Source of the DNA: DASYML01 sp036399835
GTDB lineage: Bacteria; Acidobacteriota; Blastocatellia; Pyrinomonadales; Pyrinomonadaceae
Length of the DNA: 64,000 nucleotides
Direction: 5' to 3'
Assembly: GCA_036399835.1 (NCBI GenBank)
Contig: DASWMI010000122.1
Location: 1 to 64,000, forward strand
Positions within the stretch are counted from its first letter, which is position 1; each line of letters begins with the position of its first letter. Both the position numbers and the translations under genes were made by a program. Below the pieces are notes generated by a model that saw only the letters and a list, made by a program, of their open reading frames with translations, made no database searches and had not been told where the DNA came from. Below are positions 9,256 to 19,595 of the stretch, one piece after another.

Positions 9256-9804
9256 ATGTTTATTGGTCTAGTGACATTTTTATTTGCTCTTCTGTCTGGG
9301 ACGGGTGAAGCGGCCTGGTGGAATTACCCTGGCCTGGAGCTATGGAAATTCATCAATCTCTTTTTGTTTATAGCTCTGCTGGTCTTGTTCCTGCGTCGTC
9401 CTCTTGGAGATGCTTTGCGCACGCGGCGCGAGGGAATTCGTGCTGAGTTGGTGCGTGCACAGGAAGAGCGCAATGCTGCGCTCGCTAAATTGGAAGAGGT
9501 CCAGACAAGACTCTCAAGGCTTGATGAAGAGTTAGCCAATGTGCGTGAGCAGTCGCAGAGGGAAGCGGCGGAAGAGCACGAGCGCATACGCAGGTCTGCT
9601 GAAGAAGATGGACGTAAGCTGCGCGAGCAGGCTCAAAGAGAGATTGAGAGCGCGGGCAAGGTGGCGCGGCAAGAACTTCGCAGTTATGCTGCCGAGCAGA
9701 GCGTGCGGCTGGCTGAAGAGATGATTCGCCGGGACATCCGTCCTGAAGATGATACGCGCCTGGTGAATCTTAATGTTGAAGGATTAGGGGGAGTCAGGCA
9801 TTGA
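9256..9804 (+). CDS. atpF: F-type ATP synthase subunit b
   Basis: Second peripheral-stalk subunit, 182 residues. A short hydrophobic N-terminus is followed by GLELWKFINLFLFIALLVLF, the membrane helix, and RRPLGDALRTRREGIRAELV, the typical turn into the stalk. The remainder is a long Glu/Arg/Ala-rich helix. It overlaps the next gene (delta) by 4 bp. Together with b' it should anchor the F1 head through delta. Confidence 0.9.
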   Translation: MFIGLVTFLFALLSGTGEAAWWNYPGLELWKFINLFLFIALLVLFLRRPLGDALRTRREGIRAELVRAQEERNAALAKLEEVQTRLSRLDEELANVREQSQREAAEEHERIRRSAEEDGRKLREQAQREIESAGKVARQELRSYAAEQSVRLAEEMIRRDIRPEDDTRLVNLNVEGLGGVRH

Positions 9805-10346
9805 GCGTGCAAGCGGTGGCCCGCCGTTATGCGACGGCGTTGGCGGATGTCGTCATCAGTCAGGGTGAAGAGCGCGAGGTACAGGATGAGTTGAAGGCCT
9901 GGGAACAGCTCATGCAATCCAACACGCAGCTTCTGGAAGTCTTCAGGAATCCTACTATCCCTTACGAACAGAAGCGCAAAGTCCTTAATACCTTGATTGC
10001 GCGCACGCGTGTACGGCAGACGACGGCCAATTTCTTGCAGGTTCTTTTGCAGAATCAACGTCTGGCTGAGTTGGGCGAAGTCAACAGGCGTTTTGCGCAG
10101 ATTCTGGAAGAGCGTGCCGGAGTGGTCTCGGCGGAAGTGACGACAGCGCGGCCCGTGTCTGCGTCTTTGCAGGAGGCTCTGCGCTCGAAGCTCGCTGATT
10201 TAACAGGCAAGCAGGTCCGCTTGAACTTTACGACAGATGAAGAGTTGATCGGCGGAATGGTGACGCGTATAGGCTCGACCATTTACGATGGCTCTGTGCG
10301 CAGCCAGTTACAACAGGTCAAAGAGAGAATGGTTGGCAAGACGTAA
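9801..10346 (+). CDS. atpH: F-type ATP synthase subunit delta
   Basis: Connects the b stalk to the alpha3beta3 head. 181 residues, the normal length. The N-terminus SVQAVARRYATALADVV and the C-terminal LNFTTDEELIGGMVTRIGSTIYDGSVRSQL are diagnostic. The chosen start is TTG 9801, overlapping the stop of subunit b, with GGGGGAG upstream; GTG 9807 is an alternative. Translational coupling with b is likely. A 78-bp gap with an inverted repeat separates it from atpA. Confidence 0.92.
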   Translation: MSVQAVARRYATALADVVISQGEEREVQDELKAWEQLMQSNTQLLEVFRNPTIPYEQKRKVLNTLIARTRVRQTTANFLQVLLQNQRLAELGEVNRRFAQILEERAGVVSAEVTTARPVSASLQEALRSKLADLTGKQVRLNFTTDEELIGGMVTRIGSTIYDGSVRSQLQQVKERMVGKT

Positions 10347-10412
10347 ACGCGTCAACGCTTGTGTCGTCAATGGATAAACAATCGTTTCTCTTGACGCGTT
10401 GACGATTGATGA
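10345..10412. repeat. Intergenic inverted repeat between atpH and atpA
   Basis: Left part ACGCGTCAACGC at 10347-10358, right part TTGACGCGTTGACG at 10391-10404: imperfect inverted copies of a GTCAACGCG unit. The same unit builds the palindromes at 35344-35387 and 63810-63870. It may be a hairpin in the mRNA between delta and alpha; no T-run suggests termination. Confidence 0.65.
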
Positions 10413-10424
10413 AAAGGGACTTCT

Positions 10425-11987
<1,563 letters not shown>

Positions 11988-12078
11988 ACAGCGGGTGACG
12001 GGTAAAGAGTCGCGGGCGACAAGCTGAAGCTTGTTCTTTTACGTGAGCCTCTCATCCGTCGTTCATCTCATTTGAGTT

Positions 12079-12969
12079 ATGGCAAATCTTCTGGACATAC
12101 GTCGCCGCATCAAATCCGTCAAGAACACGCAGCAGATTACGCGCGCGATGAAGATGATGTCTGCGGCGCGTTTGCGACGTGCGCAGGACCATGTTGTTGC
12201 GGCTCGTCCTTTCGCGCAAAAGATGTTGGAGGTCTTAGGCGAGCTGGCCTCACGGACGACCGAAGATTTTCGGCATCCTTTGTTGAATGCGCGCGGCGAC
12301 GAGCGTTATCTGCTCGTGCTCATCACGGCTGATCGCGGGCTGTGCGGGGCTTTCAACACCAACTTGATTAAAGCTGCGCAGGCTTTTATCAAGGAGCACG
12401 CGGGCCAGGAGTTTGAGATGATACCCGTCGGGCGCAAGGGCAGAGACTTCTTCCGCCGCCGAGAGATGACTTTCCTCGCGGAGTATATCGGTCTGACGGG
12501 CAAGGGCCGCGTCGAATACTGGGAGGCGCAGGAGATTGCGCACAAAATCATCCAGCGCTTTACGGAAGACGAAGGGCTGGACAAGGTCTTCATCATCTAT
12601 AACGAGTTCAAATCCGTGATGCAACAGCGCGTCGTCGTCGAACAACTCCTGCCCGTCTCGCGCACTCAGGCGGAGGGCGGCGAAGAAGCGGCCGCAGTTG
12701 ACGCCAACAGGACAGATTACATTTACGAGCAGCCGCCGGAGCAGCTTTTCAGTCGCCTCCTGCCGCGCATGGTCGAGACACAAATCTTTCGCGCGCTGCT
12801 TGAATCGGTCGCCTCCGAGCAGGGTTCGCGGATGACGGCGATGGATTCGGCATCAAAGAACGCGGGCGAGTTGATTAGCTCTCTGACGCTCAACATGAAT
12901 CGCATACGCCAGGCCGCCATCACCAATGAAATTATAGAGGTCGTTTCGGGCGCTGCCGCCGCGCAATGA
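12079..12969 (+). CDS. atpG: F-type ATP synthase subunit gamma
   Basis: Central rotor shaft of F1, 296 residues. The N-terminus ANLLDIRRRIKSVKNTQQIT and the C-terminus SLTLNMNRIRQAAITNEIIE are the family signatures, and the rotor helices bracket the variable middle domain (residues about 70-220). It lies 91 bp after atpA. It is the last atp gene here: beta and epsilon, normally next, are replaced by a VanZ-like gene, so the operon is split and atpD-atpC must be elsewhere. Confidence 0.95.
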   Translation: MANLLDIRRRIKSVKNTQQITRAMKMMSAARLRRAQDHVVAARPFAQKMLEVLGELASRTTEDFRHPLLNARGDERYLLVLITADRGLCGAFNTNLIKAAQAFIKEHAGQEFEMIPVGRKGRDFFRRREMTFLAEYIGLTGKGRVEYWEAQEIAHKIIQRFTEDEGLDKVFIIYNEFKSVMQQRVVVEQLLPVSRTQAEGGEEAAAVDANRTDYIYEQPPEQLFSRLLPRMVETQIFRALLESVASEQGSRMTAMDSASKNAGELISSLTLNMNRIRQAAITNEIIEVVSGAAAAQ

Positions 12970-12972
12970 CAA

Positions 12973-13094
12973 AACAGTTTTCAGTTTTCAGTTTTCAGCT
13001 TTGGTCAGGACGCGGAAGGGAAGCGGCGCAGGTTGCTTCCTTTTTTCGTTTCAGTAGTTGTCGGCAATCAGCTAAAACTGAAAACTCAAAACTG
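12973..13094. repeat. Heptanucleotide repeat pair upstream of the VanZ-like gene
   Basis: Three tandem CAGTTTT-type units at about 12973-12994 and the complementary AAAACTGAAAACTCAAAACT at 13074-13093 form an inverted arrangement that ends one base before the ATG at 13095. The same heptad occurs on the other side of the gene at 13562-13627. Confidence 0.75.
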
Positions 13095-13568
13095 ATGAAT
13101 GGTGAACCATTTGTGCCTGTGCGTGGGAAGGGCGAACGCTTTCGGCGTTATGCGCCGCTGGTCTTTTGGATGGGGCTGATCTTTTTTGCTTCAACGGGGG
13201 AGCTGTCCGCCTCGAATACTTCCATGATCGTGCGGCCCCTGCTGCTCTGGCTCTTTCCAGACATCGGCGAAGCGCGTCTGGCGCTGGTCCACTTGCTGGT
13301 GCGCAAGGCCGCGCACTTTACAGAGTACGCCGTGCTGGCCTTGTTGGCCGCGCGCGCCTTCATGGGTTCTTCCCAAGAGCTGCTCAGACGCAGGTGGTTT
13401 TTCGTCTCGCTCCTGCTGGTTATTGTCTACGCGCTCTCGGACGAGTTTCATCAAAGCTTTGTCCCGTCGCGCACGGCCTCTGTTTACGATAGCCTGATTG
13501 ACATGATTGGAGGCTTGACGGCGCTCGGGCTGTTCGCCCTCTGGTCCAGACGGAAAAAGCAGTTTTGA
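13095..13568 (+). CDS. VanZ-like family membrane protein
   Basis: 157-residue integral membrane protein of the VanZ-like family, whose biochemical role is mostly unknown (some members affect glycopeptide sensitivity). About four hydrophobic segments: LVFWMGLIFFAST, the region after HLLVRKAAHFTEYAVLALLA, VSLLLVIVYAL, and GGLTALGLFALW. The conserved RKAAHFTEYAVL and SDEFHQSFVPSRTASVYDSLID motifs are intact. The open frame runs back to 12966, but those 43 codons only translate the heptad repeat (FSVFSF), so ATG 13095 is chosen. Flanked on both sides by the same repeat family. Confidence 0.85.
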   Translation: MNGEPFVPVRGKGERFRRYAPLVFWMGLIFFASTGELSASNTSMIVRPLLLWLFPDIGEARLALVHLLVRKAAHFTEYAVLALLAARAFMGSSQELLRRRWFFVSLLLVIVYALSDEFHQSFVPSRTASVYDSLIDMIGGLTALGLFALWSRRKKQF

Positions 13569-13627
13569 GTTTTCAGAAAAAGCCAACTTGTCTGTGCTGA
13601 AAACTGAAAACTGAAAACTCAAAACTG
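13562..13627. repeat. Heptanucleotide repeat pair downstream of the VanZ-like gene
   Basis: The end of the VanZ-like gene runs into AGTTTTGAGTTTTCAG, followed at about 13598-13627 by tandem CTGAAAA units ending in AAAACTCAAAACTG. Unit and order mirror the pair at 12973-13094, so the gene sits between two related inverted repeats. Confidence 0.7.
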
Positions 13628-13707
13628 CTCACTCCTCTTCCATCGTTGGGAGGTTTGTGTAATAGTTTTATTATCAAAGCGGCGCGCTGGAAGGAGATTG
13701 AAAGTAA

Positions 13708-14898
13708 ATGGGAATCCTAGACCGTCTAAACCCGCTCTCTCAATTTATCGAGGTCATTGAATGGCTCGATGATACCGGCAATACTATGCTCTACAGGTTT
13801 CCTGTGCGGGACCAGGAGATTAAGAACGGCGCGCAGCTCATCGTGCGCGAATCGCAGGCCGCGGTCTTTGTTCACGAGGGACAGATTGCGGATGTCTTTT
13901 CGCCCGGACGCTACACGGTTGACGGCGGCAACACGCCCATTCTGACCAAGCTCGGCGCATGGAAGTACGGATTTAACTCGCCCTTTAAGGCCGAAGTCTA
14001 TTTCGTCAATACGAAGCAGTTCACGGATTTAAAGTGGGGCACGTCGAATCCGATCATGATGAGAGACGCGGACTTCGGCATGGTGCGTCTGCGGGCCTAC
14101 GGCATCTACACGATTCGCATCGCAGACCCGCGAGCCTTTATCAAGGAAGTTGCGGGCACAAACGCGCGCTTCGAGACGGAAAACATCGAAGGCCAGCTCA
14201 AGCGCACGCTCGTCAGCGGCTTTACGGACGCGCTCGGCGAATCGAAAATCGCCGCGCTCGATCTGGCTTCCAACTACGACGAGCTGAGCAGCTTTTCGCG
14301 GACTAAGCTTAACGAAGAGTTTAAGACCCTGGGCCTTGAGCTGACTAAATTCATCGTTGAAAACATCTCGCTCCCGCCTGAGGTCGAAGCGGCGATGGAC
14401 AAGCGCACTTCGATGGGCGTGATTGGCGATGTGGGCCGCTACGCGCAAATACAGGCGGCGGACGCCATGCGCGATGCGGCGCAGAATCCTTCGGGCGGCG
14501 CGGGCACGGGCGCAGGTCTCGGCGCGGGCTTTGCGATAGGCAACATGATGGCCGGGCAGATGGCGAACGCCATGAATCCGCAACAGCAGCAGCAACAGCA
14601 TACGCAGGGCGGAAGCTCTACGGGTTCGGCCACCGTCAAGTGTCCGAAGTGCGGCGCGGCCAACACGGGCGCGGCCAAATTCTGTAACGAGTGCGGCGGG
14701 AAACTGGAAGTTGCGCCGCAGATGGTCCCGTGCGTCAAGTGCGGCGCAGAGCTTCAGGCGGGCGCCAAGTTCTGCAACCAGTGCGGAGCCAAGCAGGAGT
14801 CTCGCAAGTGCCCTAACTGCCAGGCTGATGTTGCGCCCGGCGCGAAGTTCTGTAATGAGTGCGGAACGAAAATCGAAGCCGATGGTCCAACCGCTTAA
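13708..14898 (+). CDS. SPFH-domain protein with C-terminal zinc ribbons
   Basis: 396 residues. Residues 1-250 form an SPFH (stomatin/prohibitin-like) domain of the YdjI/virion-core-like type, with VRESQAAVFVHEGQIADVF and a long helical stretch around residues 180-230. A Gly/Ala-rich stretch and a six-Gln run (about 290-296) form a linker. The C-terminus carries three double-CxxC ribbons: KCPKCGAAN...FCNECGG, PCVKCGAEL...FCNQCGA, KCPNCQADV...FCNECGT. Such proteins are thought to organise membrane-associated assemblies; the substrate is unknown. The start ATG 13708 is preceded by AAGGAG. Confidence 0.85.
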   Translation: MGILDRLNPLSQFIEVIEWLDDTGNTMLYRFPVRDQEIKNGAQLIVRESQAAVFVHEGQIADVFSPGRYTVDGGNTPILTKLGAWKYGFNSPFKAEVYFVNTKQFTDLKWGTSNPIMMRDADFGMVRLRAYGIYTIRIADPRAFIKEVAGTNARFETENIEGQLKRTLVSGFTDALGESKIAALDLASNYDELSSFSRTKLNEEFKTLGLELTKFIVENISLPPEVEAAMDKRTSMGVIGDVGRYAQIQAADAMRDAAQNPSGGAGTGAGLGAGFAIGNMMAGQMANAMNPQQQQQQHTQGGSSTGSATVKCPKCGAANTGAAKFCNECGGKLEVAPQMVPCVKCGAELQAGAKFCNQCGAKQESRKCPNCQADVAPGAKFCNECGTKIEADGPTA

Positions 14899-14920
14899 TT
14901 CAAATTAACAATCCGAACTT

Positions 14921-14950
14921 GAGGGCAGGGCTTGTCTCTGCCCTCATTTA
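14921..14950 (+). terminator. Rho-independent terminator after the SPFH gene
   Basis: Stem GAGGGCAG (14921-14928) with CTGCCCTC (14938-14945), 9-nt loop, followed by ATTTAT. Confidence 0.75.
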
Positions 14951-15036
14951 TGTTTACCATCCAGGCGAAATTCGCTATCGCCTCGCATGCTTTCTTTAGC
15001 TCGACCCAACCTTTCAAATTTAAGGAGACCCTCACG

Positions 15037-16038
15037 ATGGCTAAAAGCAAAATAGCAATCGTCAAACTGTCTGCGCTGGCTATCCTGATGTTGCTGGCGA
15101 CGGCCTGGACCACAGAGGCCAAGGTGACACGCTATCTGACAGGCAACGCGGCTGACGTTAACCCGCCTCTCTCTGGTCCGGCCCACGATTTCGGCGGCGG
15201 CGGGACGGATGTGGACCAGGCCATTCAGTGGATCATTGACCAGGTCAGAGGATGCACCGGTTGTGCGACCAAAGTTGATGTCGTCATCCTGCGCTCTTCA
15301 GGCTCGAACGGTTATAACGATTATATCTATGCGATGAACGGCGTGGACTCTGTCGAAACGCTCGTCATCACCAGCCCGCGAGATTCAAATACAACTGCCG
15401 TCGAGACAACTGTCAAAAACGCCGAAGTTGTTTTCTTCGCGGGCGGCGACCAGTGTGATTACGTCAAAAACTTTAAGGGCACGCTGGTCGAGACGGCGGT
15501 CGAATCGGTTTACGCGAGGGGCGGCGGCATCGGCGGGACGAGCGCAGGCTTTGCCGTCCAGAGCGATTTCACTTATGACGGCTGCGCGGGCAGCGCGCTC
15601 TCGACCGAGGCGCTGGCAAATCCTTACGCTCGCAGCATCACCTTCACCTACGATTTTTTCAAGTGGACCAATATGCAGCAGACCATCGCCGACACACACT
15701 TTGTCACGCGCGACCGTATGGGCCGGACGATGGCTTTCGTCGCGCGGCAGATTAAGGATGGAAAGTCTGCGAGCGCAATGAGCATTGCGGCCAATGAAGC
15801 GACCTCGCTGGTCGTTGATAAGAACGGGCTGGCGACGGTGATGGGCAACGGGCCGGTCTATTTCGTGCTCGGCGACCACATGCCGGAAGTGTGCGCGGCG
15901 GGAACTCCGCTGACCTTCTCAAACTTCAAAATCTGGAGAGTCCAGACGGGCGGCACTTTCGATCTCAAGAACAGACCGACGACTGGCTACTATCTGGTCA
16001 GCGTCAACAACGGGCAGCTCAGCTCCAATCCTTATTAA
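15037..16038 (+). CDS. Secreted peptidase S51 / cyanophycinase-like protein
   Basis: 333 residues. ATG 15037 follows AAGGAGACC and gives a clear signal peptide ending near TTEA; the frame is open upstream to 14932 but without an export signal or ribosome-binding site. Family S51 serine peptidase: nucleophile elbow GGTSAG with Ser169, and the histidine region DTHFVTRDRMGR typical of cyanophycinases. FFAGGDQCDYV is the conserved substrate-side loop. Known relatives cleave cyanophycin or Asp-dipeptides; the export signal suggests action outside the cytoplasm. A terminator follows. Confidence 0.88.
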   Translation: MAKSKIAIVKLSALAILMLLATAWTTEAKVTRYLTGNAADVNPPLSGPAHDFGGGGTDVDQAIQWIIDQVRGCTGCATKVDVVILRSSGSNGYNDYIYAMNGVDSVETLVITSPRDSNTTAVETTVKNAEVVFFAGGDQCDYVKNFKGTLVETAVESVYARGGGIGGTSAGFAVQSDFTYDGCAGSALSTEALANPYARSITFTYDFFKWTNMQQTIADTHFVTRDRMGRTMAFVARQIKDGKSASAMSIAANEATSLVVDKNGLATVMGNGPVYFVLGDHMPEVCAAGTPLTFSNFKIWRVQTGGTFDLKNRPTTGYYLVSVNNGQLSSNPY

Positions 16039-16062
16039 CCGTAGCACTCGAAATCGCTTTGA

Positions 16063-16112
16063 CGCCCTTGCGTGTGAGATATTCATCAGACGCAAGGGCG
16101 CTCAGCTTTTAG
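16063..16112 (+). terminator. Rho-independent terminator after the S51 peptidase
   Basis: Stem CGCCCTTGCGT (16063-16073) with ACGCAAGGGCG (16090-16100), 16-nt loop, then CTCAGCTTTT. Confidence 0.75.
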
Positions 16113-16274
16113 TAGTGGACCAGTTTTAAAATCAGCGTCGGCGCTTGCGCGTCTCTTTAAATTCAAATCGAGCTATGAACAGGCTTCCGAGCGGTGTGAT
16201 ATTCGGCGCGGCTCGGTGTTAATATTAGTCGCTCCCCACTTGAACCGCGCTCGCGTGAGAGGACGAATTCCGTC

Positions 16275-17540
16275 ATGCTGAAAAATCTGAAACAGCCGCG
16301 CCGCGTCTGTATCACAGGGATGGGCTGTGTGACGCCGATAGGCATCGGGCGCGAAGCGTTCTGGCGCGCTTTGCAGCGCGGCGAGAGCGGCGTGCGGCGC
16401 ATAGAGAGCTTTGATGTCTCGGATTCCCCCGTCCAAATCGCCGCCGAAGTGCGCGGCTTTGACTGGGAAGCGCAGCTCAATCCCAAAGACCGCAAGCATG
16501 TGCCGAGGACAGTCCCGCTCGCGCTCGCTGCTGCCCGCGAGGCCCTCGAAGATGCAAAGATTTATACGGACGACCTGACGTTGGACCAGCGCCGCGAGAT
16601 GGGCGTCATGCTCGGCACGGGCGGCGGCGGTCTGGCCTTTACAGAGCAGCAATACGCCTACTGGTATCTTGGACCAGTCCACAAGGCGAGCGTCTACACG
16701 ATTCCTTCTTCAACGCACGGAGGGCTTTCGAGCGAGCTTTCAATGGCCTTCGGTCTGCGCGGGCTGTCGCACATCATCTCGACGGGCTGCACCAGCTCGA
16801 CCGATGCGATTGCCTACGCCGCCGAACACATCGCGCTCGGTCGCCAGCAGGTGATGATCGCCGGAGGAGTTGACGCGCCCATCGCGCCCGGCATCCTCGC
16901 CGGATTCAACCTGATGACCGTGCTCACCAACGAATGGAACGCTGAGCCTGAGCGCGCCTCGCGCCCTTTTTCCAGGAATCGCTCAGGCATAGTGCTCGGC
17001 GAGGGCGCATGGATGTATGTGCTCGAAGAGCGCGAACGCGCGCTCGAGCGGGGCGCTAAAATCTACGCGGAGGTGACAGGCTACGGGGCTACCTGCGATG
17101 CTTATCATCGCGTGCGGCTGGCCGAAAATGGCGATGAACCGGCGCGTGCGATGAAGCTGGCGATGGCGGATGCCGGGCGCTCGGCGTCAGAGATTGATTA
17201 CGTCAATCTACACGGCACGTCCACACTGCTCAACGACCGGATTGAGACGCACGCGCTCAAGCAGGCGTTCGGCGACTGGTCCAAAAAGATTCCGATGTCT
17301 GCCACCAAATCGCAGTTGGGCCACCCGCAGGGAGCGAGCGGCGCGGCTGGAATCGGCGCGGCGCTCTGCGCCATGAGCACAAATATCATTCCTCCGACCA
17401 TCAACCTGGATGAGCCTGACCCCGATTGCGATCTTGATTACGTCGCCAACCAGCCGCGCGAGGCAAAGGTGCGCGTCGCACTCTGCAACTGCATCGGCTT
17501 CGGCTCAAAGAATAGCGCGCTCGTCATCGAAAAGACGTGA
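16275..17540 (+). CDS. Beta-ketoacyl-ACP synthase, FabF-type
   Basis: 421-residue condensing enzyme of the FabF (KAS II) family. The catalytic triad is complete: Cys172 in STGCTSS, His313 in LHGTST, His350 in QLGHPQGASG. It could serve fatty-acid synthesis, but no acpP, fabG or fabD is nearby. It is followed after 16 bp by a methyltransferase and then an FAD-dependent reductase, a combination more like a specialised lipid or polyketide unit. KAS II function in primary metabolism cannot be excluded. Confidence 0.93.
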   Translation: MLKNLKQPRRVCITGMGCVTPIGIGREAFWRALQRGESGVRRIESFDVSDSPVQIAAEVRGFDWEAQLNPKDRKHVPRTVPLALAAAREALEDAKIYTDDLTLDQRREMGVMLGTGGGGLAFTEQQYAYWYLGPVHKASVYTIPSSTHGGLSSELSMAFGLRGLSHIISTGCTSSTDAIAYAAEHIALGRQQVMIAGGVDAPIAPGILAGFNLMTVLTNEWNAEPERASRPFSRNRSGIVLGEGAWMYVLEERERALERGAKIYAEVTGYGATCDAYHRVRLAENGDEPARAMKLAMADAGRSASEIDYVNLHGTSTLLNDRIETHALKQAFGDWSKKIPMSATKSQLGHPQGASGAAGIGAALCAMSTNIIPPTINLDEPDPDCDLDYVANQPREAKVRVALCNCIGFGSKNSALVIEKT

Positions 17541-17556
17541 ACGCGTTGCGGGTTTT

Positions 17557-18282
17557 ATGTTTAATCATTTCGCCCATCGCAGCTATGAGCTTGAACATCT
17601 GGATAAGGGAGACTACACACCTGAAGAGTATGAGGGCTGTCTGGTTGAGCTGCGGCGCGTCAATGAATACCTGGGCGATGCGAGCGCGCTGCGCCATTCG
17701 CTTTTCCCTGAGATAGAACGCGCGGGTTTGAAAAGCTTTTCGGTGCTCGATGTCGGCGCCGGCTCCGGCGAGCTGCTGCGCGTTATCTGTGCCTGGGCGC
17801 GAGAGACAAAACGCGGCGCACGTCTCACAGGGCTTGAGCTTAACGCGCGCTCGGCTCGCTCGATTCTGGAGGAATCAAGAGGGCTGGAAGAGATCAGCTC
17901 TTTGCGCGGCGACGTCTTTCGACTGCCCTTTACCGACCAAAGCTTTGATTACGTTATCTGTTCGCTCTTTACACATCATTTCAAGGATGATGAGGTGGTG
18001 GCTGCCTTGAGCGAGATGGGCCGCGTCTCGCAAAGAGGCATCTTCGTCATAGACCTGCATCGCCACCCGGTAGCTTTTTATCTTTACAACACTGTGGGCC
18101 GACTCTTCCTGCACAATCGCCTGATACGCGAAGACGGCTCGCTCTCTATCCTGCGTAGCTTTCGCCCGCATGAACTGGAAGCCCTCGCCCATCGCGCACA
18201 TCTACGCGAGATTAGCGTCAAGCGCCGTTTCCCCTTCCGACTGGTCCTGAGCGCGAAGAAGAATATGAGAAGCGATGTCTGA
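17557..18282 (+). CDS. SAM-dependent methyltransferase
   Basis: 241 residues. ATG 17557 begins just after the ketosynthase stop; the frame is open further up but overlaps that gene. Class I methyltransferase fold: motif I VLDVGAGSGELL near residues 70-81, the acidic residue in LTGLELNARS, and motif FDYVICSLFTHHF. The C-terminal part (FVIDLHRHPVAFYLYN) resembles methyltransferases found beside FAD-dependent oxidoreductases in polyketide loci. Substrate unknown. Confidence 0.88.
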   Translation: MFNHFAHRSYELEHLDKGDYTPEEYEGCLVELRRVNEYLGDASALRHSLFPEIERAGLKSFSVLDVGAGSGELLRVICAWARETKRGARLTGLELNARSARSILEESRGLEEISSLRGDVFRLPFTDQSFDYVICSLFTHHFKDDEVVAALSEMGRVSQRGIFVIDLHRHPVAFYLYNTVGRLFLHNRLIREDGSLSILRSFRPHELEALAHRAHLREISVKRRFPFRLVLSAKKNMRSDV

Positions 18283-18339
18283 TAAGAAAAGACATGAGCG
18301 CATGAATCGTCAAGCATCACTCGTCACTTTATTTCATAG

Positions 18340-19566
18340 ATGATGAAGGCAACCGATATATACGATGTGTTGATTGTCGGCGGCGGGCCTGCCGGGGCGA
18401 GCGCGGCCATTCATCTGGCGCTTGGTGGCGCGCGTGTGTTGCTCTGCGAGCAGAAAAGGTTTCCGCGCGCGAAGCTCTGCGGTGAATTTATCTCGCCCGA
18501 ATGCCTGGTCCACTTCGAGCGCCTGGGCGTGCGCGAGCGTCTGCTTTCTGCCGGAGGCGCTGAGCTGTTTGAGACGGTCTTTTATTCACGCAATGGAAAG
18601 AGCGTCAATGTGCCGTCAACCTGGTTTGGCGCGGGCAGCCTCTGCGCGCTCGGTCTCAGCCGCGCCGAGATGGACTGGCAGCTTTTGATGCGCGCTCGCG
18701 AGCTTGGCGTAGAGGTTCTGGAAGAAGCGCAGGCTGTGCGTCTCTTGATGGAGAAGAGAAGCGTCGTGCGCGGCGCGCTTTTGAAAACCCTGGAGGGCGA
18801 GCGAGAGTGCCTGGCTTTGGTCACGATTGATGCGACGGGAAGGGCGCGTGCGCTGGCGAGAAAGATTGAAGCTGAAGAAGAACGCGCTCACAGCGTTAAG
18901 AAAAAGCGCGCGCCGCTGGTCGCCTTCAAAGCTCATCTGGAAGATGCGCGGGGTGCTGATGGTCGCTGCGAAATCTATTTTTATCGCGGCGGCTATGGCG
19001 GGTTGAGCCGTGTCGAAGGCGGGCTGAGCAATCTCTGCTTTATCGCGGCTGCGCGGGACGTGCGCGCCTGCGCGAGTGATGCGGAAAGGGTCATGCGCGA
19101 GATTGTCTCAAGCAATGCTCGCGCGGCGCTGACACTGGCGTGCGCACGCGTGCGCTCTGAGTGGCTGAGCGTGGCGATTGAAGGCTTCGGGCGGCGAGAG
19201 TTGTCGCCCGCCGCAGGGCTGCTGGTCGTGGGCGACGCCGCTTCGTTTATAGACCCTTTTACGGGAAGCGGGATGCTGATGGGACTAGAAAGCGGCGGGC
19301 TGGCGGCGGAAACAATCACGCGCCATTTACGGCAGCTTCGCGCGGGCGAGCCTTTTCAAAGCACAGCTCTGGATTATCGCGCGCGTTACAGTAGGCACTT
19401 TAATGCGCGGCTGCGTCTCTGTTCCTTCATGCGTCGCGCAGCGTTTATTCCGCGACTGGCCGAAGCCTTGATTCTCACGCTCGGCGCGAGCGACCGCGTG
19501 CGTCGCAGGCTGGCTCGCGCCACGCGACGCACGCCGCCTCTGCCCCCCGATTGGACCAGCCGCTAG
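18340..19566 (+). CDS. FAD-dependent oxidoreductase, geranylgeranyl-reductase-like
   Basis: 408 residues. The N-terminal Rossmann motif DVLIVGGGPAGASAAIHLA binds FAD, followed by CEQKRFPRAKLCGEFISPE, the conserved Cys-Gly-Glu region of the geranylgeranyl reductase / FixC group. The second FAD motif VVGDAASFIDPFTGSGM lies near residue 300. Relatives reduce isoprenoid double bonds or hydroxylate aromatic polyketides. It closes the ketosynthase - methyltransferase - oxidoreductase row (57 bp after the methyltransferase). It converges with the HXXEE gene. The start could be either of two adjacent ATGs. Confidence 0.88.
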   Translation: MMKATDIYDVLIVGGGPAGASAAIHLALGGARVLLCEQKRFPRAKLCGEFISPECLVHFERLGVRERLLSAGGAELFETVFYSRNGKSVNVPSTWFGAGSLCALGLSRAEMDWQLLMRARELGVEVLEEAQAVRLLMEKRSVVRGALLKTLEGERECLALVTIDATGRARALARKIEAEEERAHSVKKKRAPLVAFKAHLEDARGADGRCEIYFYRGGYGGLSRVEGGLSNLCFIAAARDVRACASDAERVMREIVSSNARAALTLACARVRSEWLSVAIEGFGRRELSPAAGLLVVGDAASFIDPFTGSGMLMGLESGGLAAETITRHLRQLRAGEPFQSTALDYRARYSRHFNARLRLCSFMRRAAFIPRLAEALILTLGASDRVRRRLARATRRTPPLPPDWTSR

Positions 19567-19595
19567 AGCCGCCTTCAATTCTTTACCGCGCCGCC

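Noticed and set aside
12966..13094. N-terminal extension of the VanZ-like gene
   Set aside because: It translates the heptad repeat (FSVFSF) and starts inside the atpG end.
14921..14950. Hairpin considered as a riboswitch for the S51 gene
   Set aside because: Simple 8-bp stem followed by T residues; fits a terminator.
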